Below the pieces are notes generated by a model. It was not told the DNA's origin. It saw only the letters and a program-made list of their open reading frames with translations, and did not search any database. A stretch of 51,735 nucleotides of DNA from a virus, in the IMG/VR virus record IMGVR_UViG_3300030329_001756, positions 1 to 51,735 of that record; one strand, 5' to 3'. Below, in pieces: positions 1 to 6,227 of the stretch (its first letter is position 1; every line of letters starts with the position of its first letter). Position numbers and translations under genes: made by a program.

Positions 1-12
1 TATTCTTTAACT

Positions 13-237
13 TTATCTCCATATATCTGAAATTATTTCGTGTCCACACATTGAACAAAGATTGTTTTCTACATCTTCAAGAAAAAGAGTGTGATCACAA
101 TTAGTACACTGTCTAAATTTTCTATCTTCAAAGCCGTCGTCGTGTTCAGGATTAAGCCAAGACGGGTGTATGCTGTCGTTAACCGTCATTTGATGAATTA
201 AGGTCTTCTGATGATTTATTGCAGTTACAGGTTTCAT
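13..237 (-). CDS. Small zinc-ribbon-like protein (74 aa)
   Basis: Unknown function. The C-terminal half has two Cys pairs, CTNC at about residues 44-47 and CSMC at about 62-65, spaced as in a zinc ribbon, so metal binding is likely; DNA, RNA or protein binding cannot be told apart. The start is uncertain: ATG at 237 overlaps the upstream gene by 59 bases, whereas ATG at 189 (MTVNDS) leaves only an 11-base overlap and fits a coupled gene better. Neither has a clear Shine-Dalgarno. It lies last in a minus-strand series with the Cys-rich peptide and the exported protein. Confidence 0.65.
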   Translation of the reverse strand: MKPVTAINHQKTLIHQMTVNDSIHPSWLNPEHDDGFEDRKFRQCTNCDHTLFLEDVENNLCSMCGHEIISDIWR

Positions 238-355
238 TGGTACACATATACTTGCAAGTGCATCCTTTGCACTCTTCGCAGTGACAGTAAAGATTTTTAC
301 ACGCTTTAGATGCCATACGTATAACTATTTCTAATAAACAATCTAGTTCTTTCAT
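179..355 (-). CDS. Cysteine-rich metallothionein-like peptide (58 aa)
   Basis: Ten cysteines in 58 residues; nine fall between residues 19 and 45 in CxC and CxxC spacing (CHCEECKGCTC, then C, then CNC). Clustered CxC/CxxC without large hydrophobic residues is the hallmark of metallothioneins, which bind Zn, Cd or Cu through thiolates, so metal storage or sequestration is a reasonable guess. The ATG at 355 directly follows the TGA of the exported 126-aa gene, suggesting coupling. A second ATG (residue 14) would give a 45-aa product keeping the whole Cys cluster. No family was confirmed. Confidence 0.6.
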   Translation of the reverse strand: MKELDCLLEIVIRMASKACKNLYCHCEECKGCTCKYMCTNETCNCNKSSEDLNSSNDG

Positions 356-717
356 TCATATGTTTGGTCTTTGTAAAGCAATCACAAACCCAAATGGATT
401 GTTGTCGCTGAAGATGTAGTTGATTTGTAATATGAAAGTTTCTCTTTTTAAGTAATCTTTGTACGAAAGAAAAACCTTGTCAACTTGAAACTCTGTAGGA
501 CGCATAAAAGATACACACCTACCTTGTTGTAATAAAGCCTGTACAAAAGAAGAAGCATTTTCAAGGCTTATTGAGTCTTGTCTTGCTACTTCAAGAATAG
601 TTTCTTCACTTAAACACACAATGTTGGAGTGAATAATGTCGTCTTTCTTCCACGCTTTAGCGGAACTAGTAACACTGCTGAAAAACACAATAATACAAGA
701 AATAAATAAAAATAAAA

Positions 718-736
<19 letters not shown>
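356..736 (-). CDS. Exported protein with signal peptide (126 aa)
   Basis: Residues 1-28 form a typical Sec signal: a basic N-terminus (MFKAR), a long Ile/Val/Phe core and an AKA-W cleavage motif at about 26-29. The mature part, about 98 residues, has two Cys that could form a periplasmic disulfide. Function not recognised; position beyond the replication genes suggests a host-interaction or superinfection role, which is only inference. The ATG is preceded by an uninterrupted GA tract on the coding strand, which may serve as an extended purine-rich ribosome binding site. Confidence 0.65.
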
Positions 737-858
<122 letters not shown>

Positions 859-904
859 TTGAGGAGATATGATTCCAAGACTACTATTTTTACCTTAATT
901 ATAC

Positions 905-933
905 ATTATAACAACAATTTAGCACTTTGTCAA
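905..933 (-). promoter_or_regulatory. Consensus sigma-70 promoter (minus strand)
   Basis: On the minus strand TTGACA (933-928) and TATAAT (910-905) are both perfect and separated by 17 bases, with a T-rich stretch upstream of the -35 box. It points at the exported protein and Cys-rich genes. The -35 neighbourhood (GTGCATTTTTTACTTGACAA and TGCTA just after) is repeated in inverted orientation at the plus promoter 1135-1163. Confidence 0.85.
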
Positions 934-1007
934 GTAAAAAATGCACTAAAAAAGTACGATTTCAAGTAAGTCATTGATTATAAAAGAAAACAAAATTAAA
1001 AAAAAAT

Positions 1008-1107
1008 AAAAAAATATGTTCTTCTAGTAGTGGAAAGTAGTGGGTTTTGGTGCTATTTAAAAAAATATGTCCCTAGTAATGGAAGGGGGTGGTATGGTGC
1101 TTTTAAA
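1008..1107. repeat. Two diverged tandem units of about 50 bp, third copy near 17003
   Basis: Units 1008-1058 and 1059-1107 each start with an A run plus ATATGT, then TAGTARTGGAARG, a G-rich GGTGG and TGGTGCT. A single related copy lies at about 17003-17038 (TCCTAGTAATGGAAGGAGG). The translated frames differ between copies, so conservation is at DNA or RNA level. The minus-strand reading TTACTAGGGACATA slightly resembles a single-subunit polymerase promoter core, but no phage polymerase is seen. Confidence 0.7.
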
Positions 1108-1134
1108 AAAAATAACATTACGTGCATTTTTTAC

Positions 1135-1163
1135 TTGACAAGATGCTATTTCAGGTGTATAAT
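1135..1163 (+). promoter_or_regulatory. Consensus sigma-70 promoter (plus strand)
   Basis: TTGACA (1135-1140), 17-base spacer, TATAAT (1158-1163): both hexamers perfect. It is immediately followed by the near-palindrome AGGAGGTACTCCT, which could be an operator or the first bases of a transcript hairpin. No protein gene on the plus strand lies within 500 bases, so its product is probably an RNA. Confidence 0.85.
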
Positions 1164-1354
1164 AGGAGGTACTCCTGCGCCGGGGTAGTATATACATATG
1201 ATAAGGGATACTAATTAGTACTGAGTAGAGGCTTAGTAGTAGTTTATAAGCATTTTTACATGTACCTTGTTTAAAAATATAAAAAAATTCTTGGCTTTGT
1301 ATATACTGGTATAGGGGAGGCCAGTGGCCCAATCCCGCCCCTGATTGTTATTTT
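1164..1354 (+). ncRNA. Small RNA candidate between consensus promoter and hairpin
   Basis: Bounds are inferred: start just after the perfect promoter, end at a hairpin where AGGGG (1313-1317) pairs with CCCCT (1338-1342) enclosing GGCC-AGT-GGCC, followed by a T-rich stretch (GATTGTTATTTT). Frames inside are 4 to 7 codons long. It would be about 170-190 nt. Function unknown; an antisense or regulatory role towards the mirrored promoter is possible because both share a 27-bp inverted repeat. Confidence 0.45.
1313..1354 (+). terminator. Terminator-like hairpin (plus strand)
   Basis: Nested stems AGGGG/CCCCT and GGCC/GGCC, then GATTGTTATTTT. The T tract is interrupted, so strength is uncertain. 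Confidence 0.45.
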
Positions 1355-1614
1355 ATGTTAAAAATGACAGAAATTGACTATATCCTCGCCGAACCTATAG
1401 CTATATAGGGAAAACCCTTCGCATCTTTGCAGTACTTCTAGTCATTGCAATCTTCCGCGCCTTCCCGTGTGCTTTTTAGATCGTCCTAATGACAAAAGTT
1501 TTTAAGACTGTAGAGGGGGGGTGGGCGCACAAATCAGATACCCTCCGAATAATACTTTCCGCAACCAATCCAGCGCCTTGCAGATATATTCCTGTGCTTT
1601 GCAGAATTCAGCGC

Positions 1615-1646
1615 AAAAAAGAACCCGCCGAAAACGTTGGCGGGTT
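1615..1646 (-). terminator. Rho-independent terminator (minus strand)
   Basis: AACCCGCC and GGCGGGTT form an 8-bp stem (1639-1646 with 1622-1629) around a 9-base loop; on the minus strand it is followed by CTTTTTT. It ends the GC-rich cassette coming from about 3.9 kb. Confidence 0.85.
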
Positions 1647-1684
1647 AAGTTTGGGAGGGAGAAGTTAAAGAGGCTTCATCGGCC

Positions 1685-1858
1685 TCAGATGTCGTGAACC
1701 GCGAAAGTTGGCTCGAAATAAACGTATTTCCTCCGCGTCACGCTGGACGGGCGAAAAGTCCGCACGGTGTCGTCGTCGGTACGTTCTTCCTCGATCATGT
1801 CGATTGTTACACGCTCGGCAGACTTGTGCTTCGGCTCGGGGATTTTGATCTCAGCCAT
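1685..1858 (-). CDS. Small charged protein of unknown function (57 aa)
   Basis: Starts MAEIKIPEPK with an AAGGGA ribosome binding site 8 bases before ATG. It is hydrophilic with an acidic central stretch (EEERTDDD) and a basic/aromatic C-terminal part (RRKYVYFEP). GC content and third-base G/C use are much higher than in the phage core, as across the cassette to 3885. It sits just before the terminator and just after its own promoter-like element. Not recognised. Confidence 0.65.
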   Translation of the reverse strand: MAEIKIPEPKHKSAERVTIDMIEEERTDDDTVRTFRPSSVTRRKYVYFEPTFAVHDI

Positions 1859-1870
1859 GTTGTGTTCCCT

Positions 1871-1954
1871 TCAAAGCAAGGTTGCGAATGCGTAGTAGGA
1901 TAGCGCCGTTGCGGCGGTTGTCAAGCACGCATAGACGATAACGTCGATCAGCAT
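1871..1954 (-). CDS. Tiny membrane peptide (27 aa)
   Basis: MLIDVIVYACLTTA... is almost wholly hydrophobic and would form one transmembrane helix. Its ATG overlaps the stop of the preceding 30-aa peptide (ATGCTGA), a coupled arrangement. No separate ribosome binding site. Function unknown. Confidence 0.5.
   Translation of the reverse strand: MLIDVIVYACLTTAATALSYYAFATLL
1897..1924 (-). promoter_or_regulatory. Probable sigma-70 promoter (minus strand)
   Basis: TTGACA (1924-1919), 16-base GC-rich spacer, TATCCT (1902-1897). It lies about 40 bases before the 57-aa gene and inside the 27-aa peptide gene. The -35 is perfect, the -10 is 4 of 6. Confidence 0.55.
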
Positions 1955-2040
1955 CCGATAAAGCCCCAAAGCGTGACCAGCACGACAGCGCAGCACACAG
2001 CACCAAAAACCACGTCGTGGATTGTGTCTCGCGTCATCAT
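1948..2040 (-). CDS. Tiny membrane peptide (30 aa)
   Basis: Starts MMTRDTIHDVV and continues as a single hydrophobic helix containing a CC pair and ending FIGC. It begins just 2 bases after the stop of the 34-aa peptide and overlaps the next one by 7 bases, so the three read as a tight set. Unknown function. Confidence 0.5.
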   Translation of the reverse strand: MMTRDTIHDVVFGAVCCAVVLVTLWGFIGC

Positions 2041-2042
2041 AG

Positions 2043-2147
2043 CTACATCAACAGCCCGGACCAGATGAAGACCAGCATGTCGGCCAGCGCAATCCATATG
2101 ACCGCGTAAGCCAACAATGCCGCACCGAGTGTTATCTTTGCTATCAT
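2043..2147 (-). CDS. Tiny membrane peptide (34 aa)
   Basis: MIAKITLGAALLAYAV and on: one long hydrophobic helix with a single Lys near the N-terminus. A good Shine-Dalgarno (AAGGGGAAG) precedes the ATG by 5-6 bases, which is the best evidence that this run of tiny genes is translated. It follows the 127-aa gene by 17 bases. Holin-like or anti-host membrane action is possible but unsupported. Confidence 0.55.
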   Translation of the reverse strand: MIAKITLGAALLAYAVIWIALADMLVFIWSGLLM

Positions 2148-2164
2148 TTGTCTTCCCCTTTCTC

Positions 2165-2548
2165 TCAAAAGAATTTTGTGGCGCTGTAGTATTTAGCAGC
2201 GCGGTCGTTAAGCTCTTCCAAAAGCCGCTCTTTCGCAGCGCGCTCTTCCTTGCTCCGTTCCTCTTTTTCAAACGTGTAGAAAAGATGATCAAACGCGGTT
2301 ACCCGCACCAGCATATTCGCCAGCACGCGACCGGGAGATTGAATGCCGGCTGGGCTGCTTACTCGCTCGTTGTGAATCGCTTTAATGAGCGTATCCCAAG
2401 CATCGTCGGAAAGCTTCGGCTTGATTACCTCGTACAAAAAAGCGGCGACTAATTCTGTTTTGGTCTGAAAGTATCCGCGCTCATCGTCGGCGTCGATCTC
2501 TGGCGACCATCCCCATTTCCAGTTCGCGTTGTCGTTATCTTTGGTCAT
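2165..2548 (-). CDS. Hypothetical protein (127 aa)
   Basis: Soluble, charged protein; the N-terminus is Trp-rich (NWKWGW) and the last 45 residues are a likely Lys/Glu/Arg helix. AAAGGA stands 9 bases before ATG. The leader AAAGGATACCAAAGA closely resembles that of the 130-aa gene starting at 8822. No family recognised. GC-rich like its neighbours. Confidence 0.65.
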   Translation of the reverse strand: MTKDNDNANWKWGWSPEIDADDERGYFQTKTELVAAFLYEVIKPKLSDDAWDTLIKAIHNERVSSPAGIQSPGRVLANMLVRVTAFDHLFYTFEKEERSKEERAAKERLLEELNDRAAKYYSATKFF

Positions 2549-2592
2549 ATCTTTGGTATCCTTTCAATGTTGCGATGCCGGATTATACACAC

Positions 2593-2627
2593 AAAAAAGG
2601 AGGCCGCGCAAATGGTATGACGCGGCC
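2593..2627 (-). terminator. Rho-independent terminator
   Basis: GGCCGCG (2602-2608) pairs with CGCGGCC (2621-2627) around a 12-base loop; on the minus strand it is followed by TCCTTTTTT, and on the plus strand by CCCCGATTTTT, so it may act both ways. It separates the DUF932 unit from the 127-aa unit. Confidence 0.8.
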
Positions 2628-2653
2628 CCCCGATTTTTGCTTTCACTTTTCTT

Positions 2654-2740
2654 TTAGAATAGCTGCGCGATCAGCATCAAAACACCAAACACGACAATCA
2701 CAACGGCTATTCTATAAAGCACCAGAACTAACTCGACCAC
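2654..2740 (-). CDS. Tiny membrane peptide, GTG start (28 aa)
   Basis: GTG overlaps the TAG stop of the DUF932 gene by one base (TAGTG), then a continuous hydrophobic helix (VLVLYRIAVVIVVFGVLMLI) to the stop. Likely coupled to the gene before it. Unknown function; it belongs to the same size and hydrophobicity class as the peptides at 1871-2147. Confidence 0.5.
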   Translation of the reverse strand: MVELVLVLYRIAVVIVVFGVLMLIAQLF

Positions 2741-3885
2741 TAAGCCGCTACCAATTCTCGCGCAGCATGGAGCGCGGCAGCCTTGTAATCACGTTGACCG
2801 GCGGGAGGACCGTAGAAAGCACGCTGAAGCTTGTGGTCGCTCGAACGATAACTCCGAGCAGGGTTGTGGTCTACGAAGTTCGTCACAGTCTGCAAAGCAC
2901 CCCAGACCGACAAGCGGCCATCGTCAGATCGCGCGCTGTCGAGATCGTGACCGGGGTTGATATTCGCCGACGTGACGGCGCTGGTCGTGTCGTTGTCGCC
3001 AGTGATAGCGGCAAGGTCGTCCGCAGTCATAAGCTTGCCGGTTTGCGCCGCTTCAGCCATCAAGCTTTCGATGGCTTCGAGCTTGGCTTTATTGCTTTTA
3101 CCCTTAGACTTGGTTTCGATATCTTTTCCGACCGAAATCGCGAGTGCTTTTTGTACGTTGCGACTTTCGATGACCTTGCCATCTTTTTCACGAACTTTCG
3201 CACCGAACACGCCACGGAAATAATCAAGCGTTTCTTCGCCGGTCAGATACCGCCGCGCCATCTTCTTCGCTTCCTCTTCGTATTCGTCGAACGCCGCGTT
3301 GAAGTAGTTAAGGGCTTCATCCATCATAGAGGGATCGAACACAACCTTGTGATTGTGGCGCACTTCGTCGGTTTGTTGTCTGATAGCCAACTGCATCGTG
3401 TTGTTACACACGACACGAACAGGAGACAGGATCATGCTGTTTGCTGCCAAACCAGTGTGGTCAAGCGTGAAGATAACGTTGTTTTTAACTTCGTCATTAC
3501 CGTCAAGCGTGAACCCTTTCATAGGCGACGCCATCACCCAAACCTTACGACCGTTGAACAGGCTTCCGGCAGTGTGAATATACAATCTGCCGTCTTCAAC
3601 ATAAGGCCGGAAGAAGTCAAATAGCTGGGAGTTCTGAACAGGCAGATATTTTTCAGTGACGCACTTCCCTAGAACTGCGCCATCGCTTTGCCGCTCAATA
3701 AAAAAGCTACCCTCGATTATGTCGCCGTTAGGCTTGCAGTTGCACTCTAAAAGTACATCCCAATCAAGCCCAGCAGCAACCTGAAAGCCGTGAAGATCGC
3801 CAGCGTCGGCCATGTCAATAGTCTGACCTAGCCCGTGCCACGGCGTCTCGCCGACAAATGCCATCGTTTCAATTTCGTGAGACAT
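2740..3885 (-). CDS. DUF932 / phage-plasmid-like protein (381 aa)
   Basis: Matches the DUF932 (TIGR03299) family by its start MSHEIETMAFVGETPWHGLG, the WDVLL segment, CVTEKYLPVQN, and the later VRVVCNNTMQLA motif; length is typical. Members are common on phages and plasmids, and their function is not established. AAGGAAA precedes the ATG. It is GC-rich with alphaproteobacterial-looking codon use, unlike the AT-rich core, so this cassette was probably acquired separately. Followed by a one-base-overlapping membrane peptide and a terminator. Confidence 0.9.
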   Translation of the reverse strand: MSHEIETMAFVGETPWHGLGQTIDMADAGDLHGFQVAAGLDWDVLLECNCKPNGDIIEGSFFIERQSDGAVLGKCVTEKYLPVQNSQLFDFFRPYVEDGRLYIHTAGSLFNGRKVWVMASPMKGFTLDGNDEVKNNVIFTLDHTGLAANSMILSPVRVVCNNTMQLAIRQQTDEVRHNHKVVFDPSMMDEALNYFNAAFDEYEEEAKKMARRYLTGEETLDYFRGVFGAKVREKDGKVIESRNVQKALAISVGKDIETKSKGKSNKAKLEAIESLMAEAAQTGKLMTADDLAAITGDNDTTSAVTSANINPGHDLDSARSDDGRLSVWGALQTVTNFVDHNPARSYRSSDHKLQRAFYGPPAGQRDYKAAALHAARELVAA

Positions 3886-3901
3886 TCTTCGTTTCCTTCT
3901 C

Positions 3902-4144
3902 TTAAAAGTGAAAAATCGTCACGCCAATCGCGACAAGTAGGAGTATAAACCAAATCAAGACAAGGACAAGAAAAAAAAGGGACAAAACGCCGACCGCTGC
4001 GCTGGTGAAAAAACATTTAAACAACAAGAATAAAAAAGAACGTAAAACAAAAACACAAAACAAGAATCGACGGAAAAGGCGGCTCGGAGGCGGCTGGCGA
4101 GGCCGCCCCGAACCCGGCGTAGTGGTCGCGGTGTCTATTTCCAT
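3902..4144 (-). CDS. Possible hydrophobic protein (up to 80 aa)
   Basis: The last 35 residues are a strong transmembrane segment (VLSLFFLVLVLIWFILLLV), preceded by more hydrophobic and Arg-rich sequence and a GC-rich Pro/Arg start. No ribosome binding site precedes the ATG at 4144, and the true product may start later. An 81-aa plus-strand frame mirrors it with Lys-rich low-complexity sequence and is less likely. Confidence 0.3.
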   Translation of the reverse strand: MEIDTATTTPGSGRPRQPPPSRLFRRFLFCVFVLRSFLFLLFKCFFTSAAVGVLSLFFLVLVLIWFILLLVAIGVTIFHF

Positions 4145-4151
4145 AATACAG

Positions 4152-4246
4152 TTATGGCTGACAAAATTATTGCTGACAAAATTATGGCTGACAAAATTAT
4201 TGCTGACAAAATTATGGCTGACAAAATTATTGCTGACAAAATTATG
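4152..4246. repeat. Six perfect 15-bp tandem repeats (alternating, 30-bp super-unit)
   Basis: TTATGGCTGACAAAA alternates with TTATTGCTGACAAAA three times (4152-4241), followed by TTATG. It adjoins the stop codon of the DUF2693-like gene. Each unit contains CTGACAAAA, a word also found at 6230-6280 (TTGACAAAA). On the minus strand 15 nt equals five codons reading IILSA six times, open to a stop at 4135, but with no upstream ATG or ribosome binding site. Iteron-like binding sites are the alternative. Confidence 0.95.
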
Positions 4247-4628
4247 TTAGTGGTTTTGTGTCTGCCAAAACAGGTATTTTACCAAACTGTCTTTTCAATA
4301 CAAAGTGTGTGCTGTATCTAAACACAACATGGTGACAAGATAGAGTGACAACACGATATATATTGACATTTCTATAACACTTGTTTTTCATATCAAAAAT
4401 ACACAGTGTTTCAGTATTTACCTTGTTTTGTGGTTTACCTTGTTTTGTGTATTTATGACAATTTAATCTCCCGTTTATAGTTCTCAAATCCCCGTTCTTT
4501 TTTATAAACTGGACCGTGAAAATATTGTTACCTAGTAAATCGATCCAATTTTGAATGTAATTATTAAAGTATCCTAGCTTGCTCAATTCATCATATCCTG
4601 TAAAAAACTCTGCGGATTTATTCAGCAT
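4242..4628 (-). CDS. DUF2693-like (WYL/SH3-type) phage protein (128 aa)
   Basis: Residues about 38-95 read as a small beta-barrel seen in DUF2693 proteins: TVQFIKKNGDLRTINGRL, then a variable loop, then LCIFDMKNKCYRNVNIYRV. Such domains are related to WYL/SH3 folds that often bind nucleic acids or ligands; function in phages is unproven. It ends inside the 15-bp repeat array and follows the GP88-like gene by 5 bases. Confidence 0.5.
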   Translation of the reverse strand: MLNKSAEFFTGYDELSKLGYFNNYIQNWIDLLGNNIFTVQFIKKNGDLRTINGRLNCHKYTKQGKPQNKVNTETLCIFDMKNKCYRNVNIYRVVTLSCHHVVFRYSTHFVLKRQFGKIPVLADTKPLT

Positions 4629-4633
4629 TTCAC

Positions 4634-5272
4634 TTACTTCCTTCTTTCTATGATTACGTTGGTATCGTTGATCTCATAACAAGCCAGACAATCCTTGCAC
4701 TTCTGACCAGTGCAGTTTTCACCATCGGTAGGATTATTGACATTGTTAAACACTTTGTCAAAGCCTTTTGGCGGCTTTCTCATAACCTTATCGATGACAG
4801 GGTTTGAGTATATCAAGATAAGATTATAGGGGCGTTCCTGTTTCTTGAATACTGCACGAACAATATTCTTGCGTTTCGTCCACAATGCAAAATTACAGTG
4901 ACTGTTATATTCTGCAATCAAGACAAGATTTCGCAAGTGTGTTTCGTTAATCAATTCGCCGTGTCCGTGAAAGCGGAATTGATTTTCCAAGATACAAGGT
5001 AATTGATATTCTTTCAATAAGCCTTTGCTTAGAATATCACTGTTTTGTTGCCACGAATCGACACAAGATTTACGGTATGTATTCAACATCCTGTGACTGT
5101 AGCAGAATGTACAAATAACATCTTTTTTTCCGCAATTGTACATTTCAACACAAAACTCATTTGAAAGCGTGTTTGTGTTTAACGCTTTGAACCCTTCGAG
5201 CTTGCCTGACATCTTAGATATTTTCAACGTGTCAGATAACGGCTTGATAACTTGCGGTATAGCACCCATCAA
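4634..5272 (-). CDS. GP88-like cysteine-rich phage protein (212 aa)
   Basis: Conserved-looking cysteine motifs at both ends (CTFCYSHRML near residue 55; NCTGQKCKDCLACY near 185-200) flank a middle with FRFHGHGEL and FALWTKRKNIV. This arrangement resembles the phage gene product 88 family, whose Cys residues may hold a metal or Fe-S cluster; biochemical role unknown. ATG at 5272 overlaps the end of the 135-aa gene by 4 bases, so they are co-translated. A second ATG follows immediately. Confidence 0.55.
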   Translation of the reverse strand: MMGAIPQVIKPLSDTLKISKMSGKLEGFKALNTNTLSNEFCVEMYNCGKKDVICTFCYSHRMLNTYRKSCVDSWQQNSDILSKGLLKEYQLPCILENQFRFHGHGELINETHLRNLVLIAEYNSHCNFALWTKRKNIVRAVFKKQERPYNLILIYSNPVIDKVMRKPPKGFDKVFNNVNNPTDGENCTGQKCKDCLACYEINDTNVIIERRK

Positions 5273-5676
5273 CTGTTTTCCTTGTTTCTATTGCTACGAT
5301 TATACACGTTGCAATACTCAGCATATTGCCTATCGCATTCTCTTTTACTATAAAACCATTTCGGAAGTATCGTGTAGCTACTTTCTACTTTTTTCTCCCA
5401 TAGATAACGTGAAAGCGGTTTATTGAAGTTATCTTTTTCTTCCTTTTCCAATATATAACGTTGGTAATCAAGCTTTTCCAATATATCACGTTGGTATTCA
5501 AGTTCACCGATTACGTCATCTATGAAGTCTAAATAGTAAAGGGAAATGGAAGTATAAACTTCCGATTCGTTTATGTCTTTACGCCATTGTAAAAACTTCT
5601 TCACTGTTTCCGTATCAGGTAACGCTTCGCCTGATACGTCATCATAAACAAACGTAATTTTGTCCAAATCACACAT
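5269..5676 (-). CDS. Hypothetical protein (135 aa)
   Basis: No family recognised. A short internal duplication gives YQRDILEKL followed by YQRYILEKE near residues 61-77, within a helical, charged stretch. Start and end overlap neighbours by a base or a few bases (5676 and 5269-5272), indicating one transcription unit with the GP88-like gene. Confidence 0.6.
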   Translation of the reverse strand: MCDLDKITFVYDDVSGEALPDTETVKKFLQWRKDINESEVYTSISLYYLDFIDDVIGELEYQRDILEKLDYQRYILEKEEKDNFNKPLSRYLWEKKVESSYTILPKWFYSKRECDRQYAEYCNVYNRSNRNKENS

Positions 5677-5876
5677 TATTTCGCCTCAATATCGCAAAGG
5701 CTAATATTCCAATCGAAAACGCCCGTCAAAATCCAAACTTTCTGAACATACGAATTGCTATTGCTGCAATCCTCAACGTGGCTATAATCCCCGAAAATAT
5801 CCGCACGATGAAGCTCCCATTTGTTCCATTTACCATCGGCGCGGCGCGTGTACTCAATTTTCGATGCAGTGTTCAT
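5676..5876 (-). CDS. Hypothetical protein (66 aa)
   Basis: Small Trp-rich protein (four Trp) with two Cys; no family recognised. It is the first gene after the terminator at 5929-5967 and shares its last base with the start of the 135-aa gene. Confidence 0.55.
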   Translation of the reverse strand: MNTASKIEYTRRADGKWNKWELHRADIFGDYSHVEDCSNSNSYVQKVWILTGVFDWNISLCDIEAK

Positions 5877-5928
5877 TTTACAAGCCTTTTCTATAGGTTA
5901 GAGCATTAACAGGCTATCTAATAAACGA

Positions 5929-5967
5929 AAGGCCCAGCGCAGTCAAGAGAAAATTGCGCCGAGCCTT
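5929..5967. terminator. Terminator-like hairpin
   Basis: AAGGC (5929-5933) with GCCTT (5963-5967) and GCGCA (5937-5941) with TGCGC (5955-5959) make a two-part stem with a small internal loop. T-rich sequence follows on both strands (CATTTATTTT on plus; TTCGTTTATT on minus), so it may end minus-strand transcription of the 77-aa gene. Confidence 0.6.
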
Positions 5968-5992
5968 CATTTATTTTATCTTAGATATAAGT

Positions 5993-6226
5993 TCAATCTG
6001 ATATAGATATTTTATCTAAACTATCAAGATAATCCTTAGTAACAGTTTGTAAGTCCATTACGTAGTTCTTTAATGGCACGATATAAGGATAGTCCGGCAT
6101 TTCTTCTTCAAATACTGATAACAAGGTTCCTATATCCGTCATTCTTTGTTTAACAACAATAGTACTATCTTGAGTCAATGTCACTGTAATCTGCGATAAC
6201 AATGCTTCTATGTTATCCGTTGACAT
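5993..6226 (-). CDS. Hypothetical protein (77 aa)
   Basis: Mostly helical acidic protein with alternating hydrophobics; no family recognised. Its ATG follows the stop of the tiny 28-aa peptide by one base, indicating coupling. It is the last gene before the hairpin at 5929-5967, so the RNR unit probably ends here. Confidence 0.6.
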   Translation of the reverse strand: MSTDNIEALLSQITVTLTQDSTIVVKQRMTDIGTLLSVFEEEMPDYPYIVPLKNYVMDLQTVTKDYLDSLDKISISD

Positions 6227-6227
6227 A

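Larger units (their letters stand above)
859..1684. other. Gene-free region with divergent promoters, repeats and small-RNA candidate
   Basis: No convincing protein gene lies here; frames on both strands are short or run through promoters and repeats. It holds the minus promoter (905-933), an AT-rich block with homopolymers (about 980-1015), two tandem 49-51 bp units (1008-1107), the plus promoter (1135-1163), a small-RNA candidate to about 1354, a featureless stretch 1355-1614 and a minus-strand terminator (1615-1646). Confidence 0.7.

Noticed and set aside
1008-1107. Phage RNA polymerase promoters
   Set aside because: The TTACTAGGGA core resembles T7-type promoters a little, but no phage RNA polymerase gene is present and only three diverged copies were found.
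1057-1332. 91-codon minus-strand frame
   Set aside because: It runs through the perfect plus promoter and both ends of the repeat; composition is not protein-like and no ribosome binding site was found.
1490-1670. 59-codon plus-strand frame (MTKVFKTVEGG...)
   Set aside because: It includes the minus-strand terminator hairpin and has no ribosome binding site or protein-like pattern.
2575-3624. 349-codon plus-strand open frame
   Set aside because: It is the complement of the well-supported DUF932 gene; its protein is Arg/Phe/His/Val-rich with no domain and no ribosome binding site.
4152-4246. CRISPR-like array
   Set aside because: Units are contiguous 15-mers without spacers and there are no cas genes; it is a simple tandem repeat.
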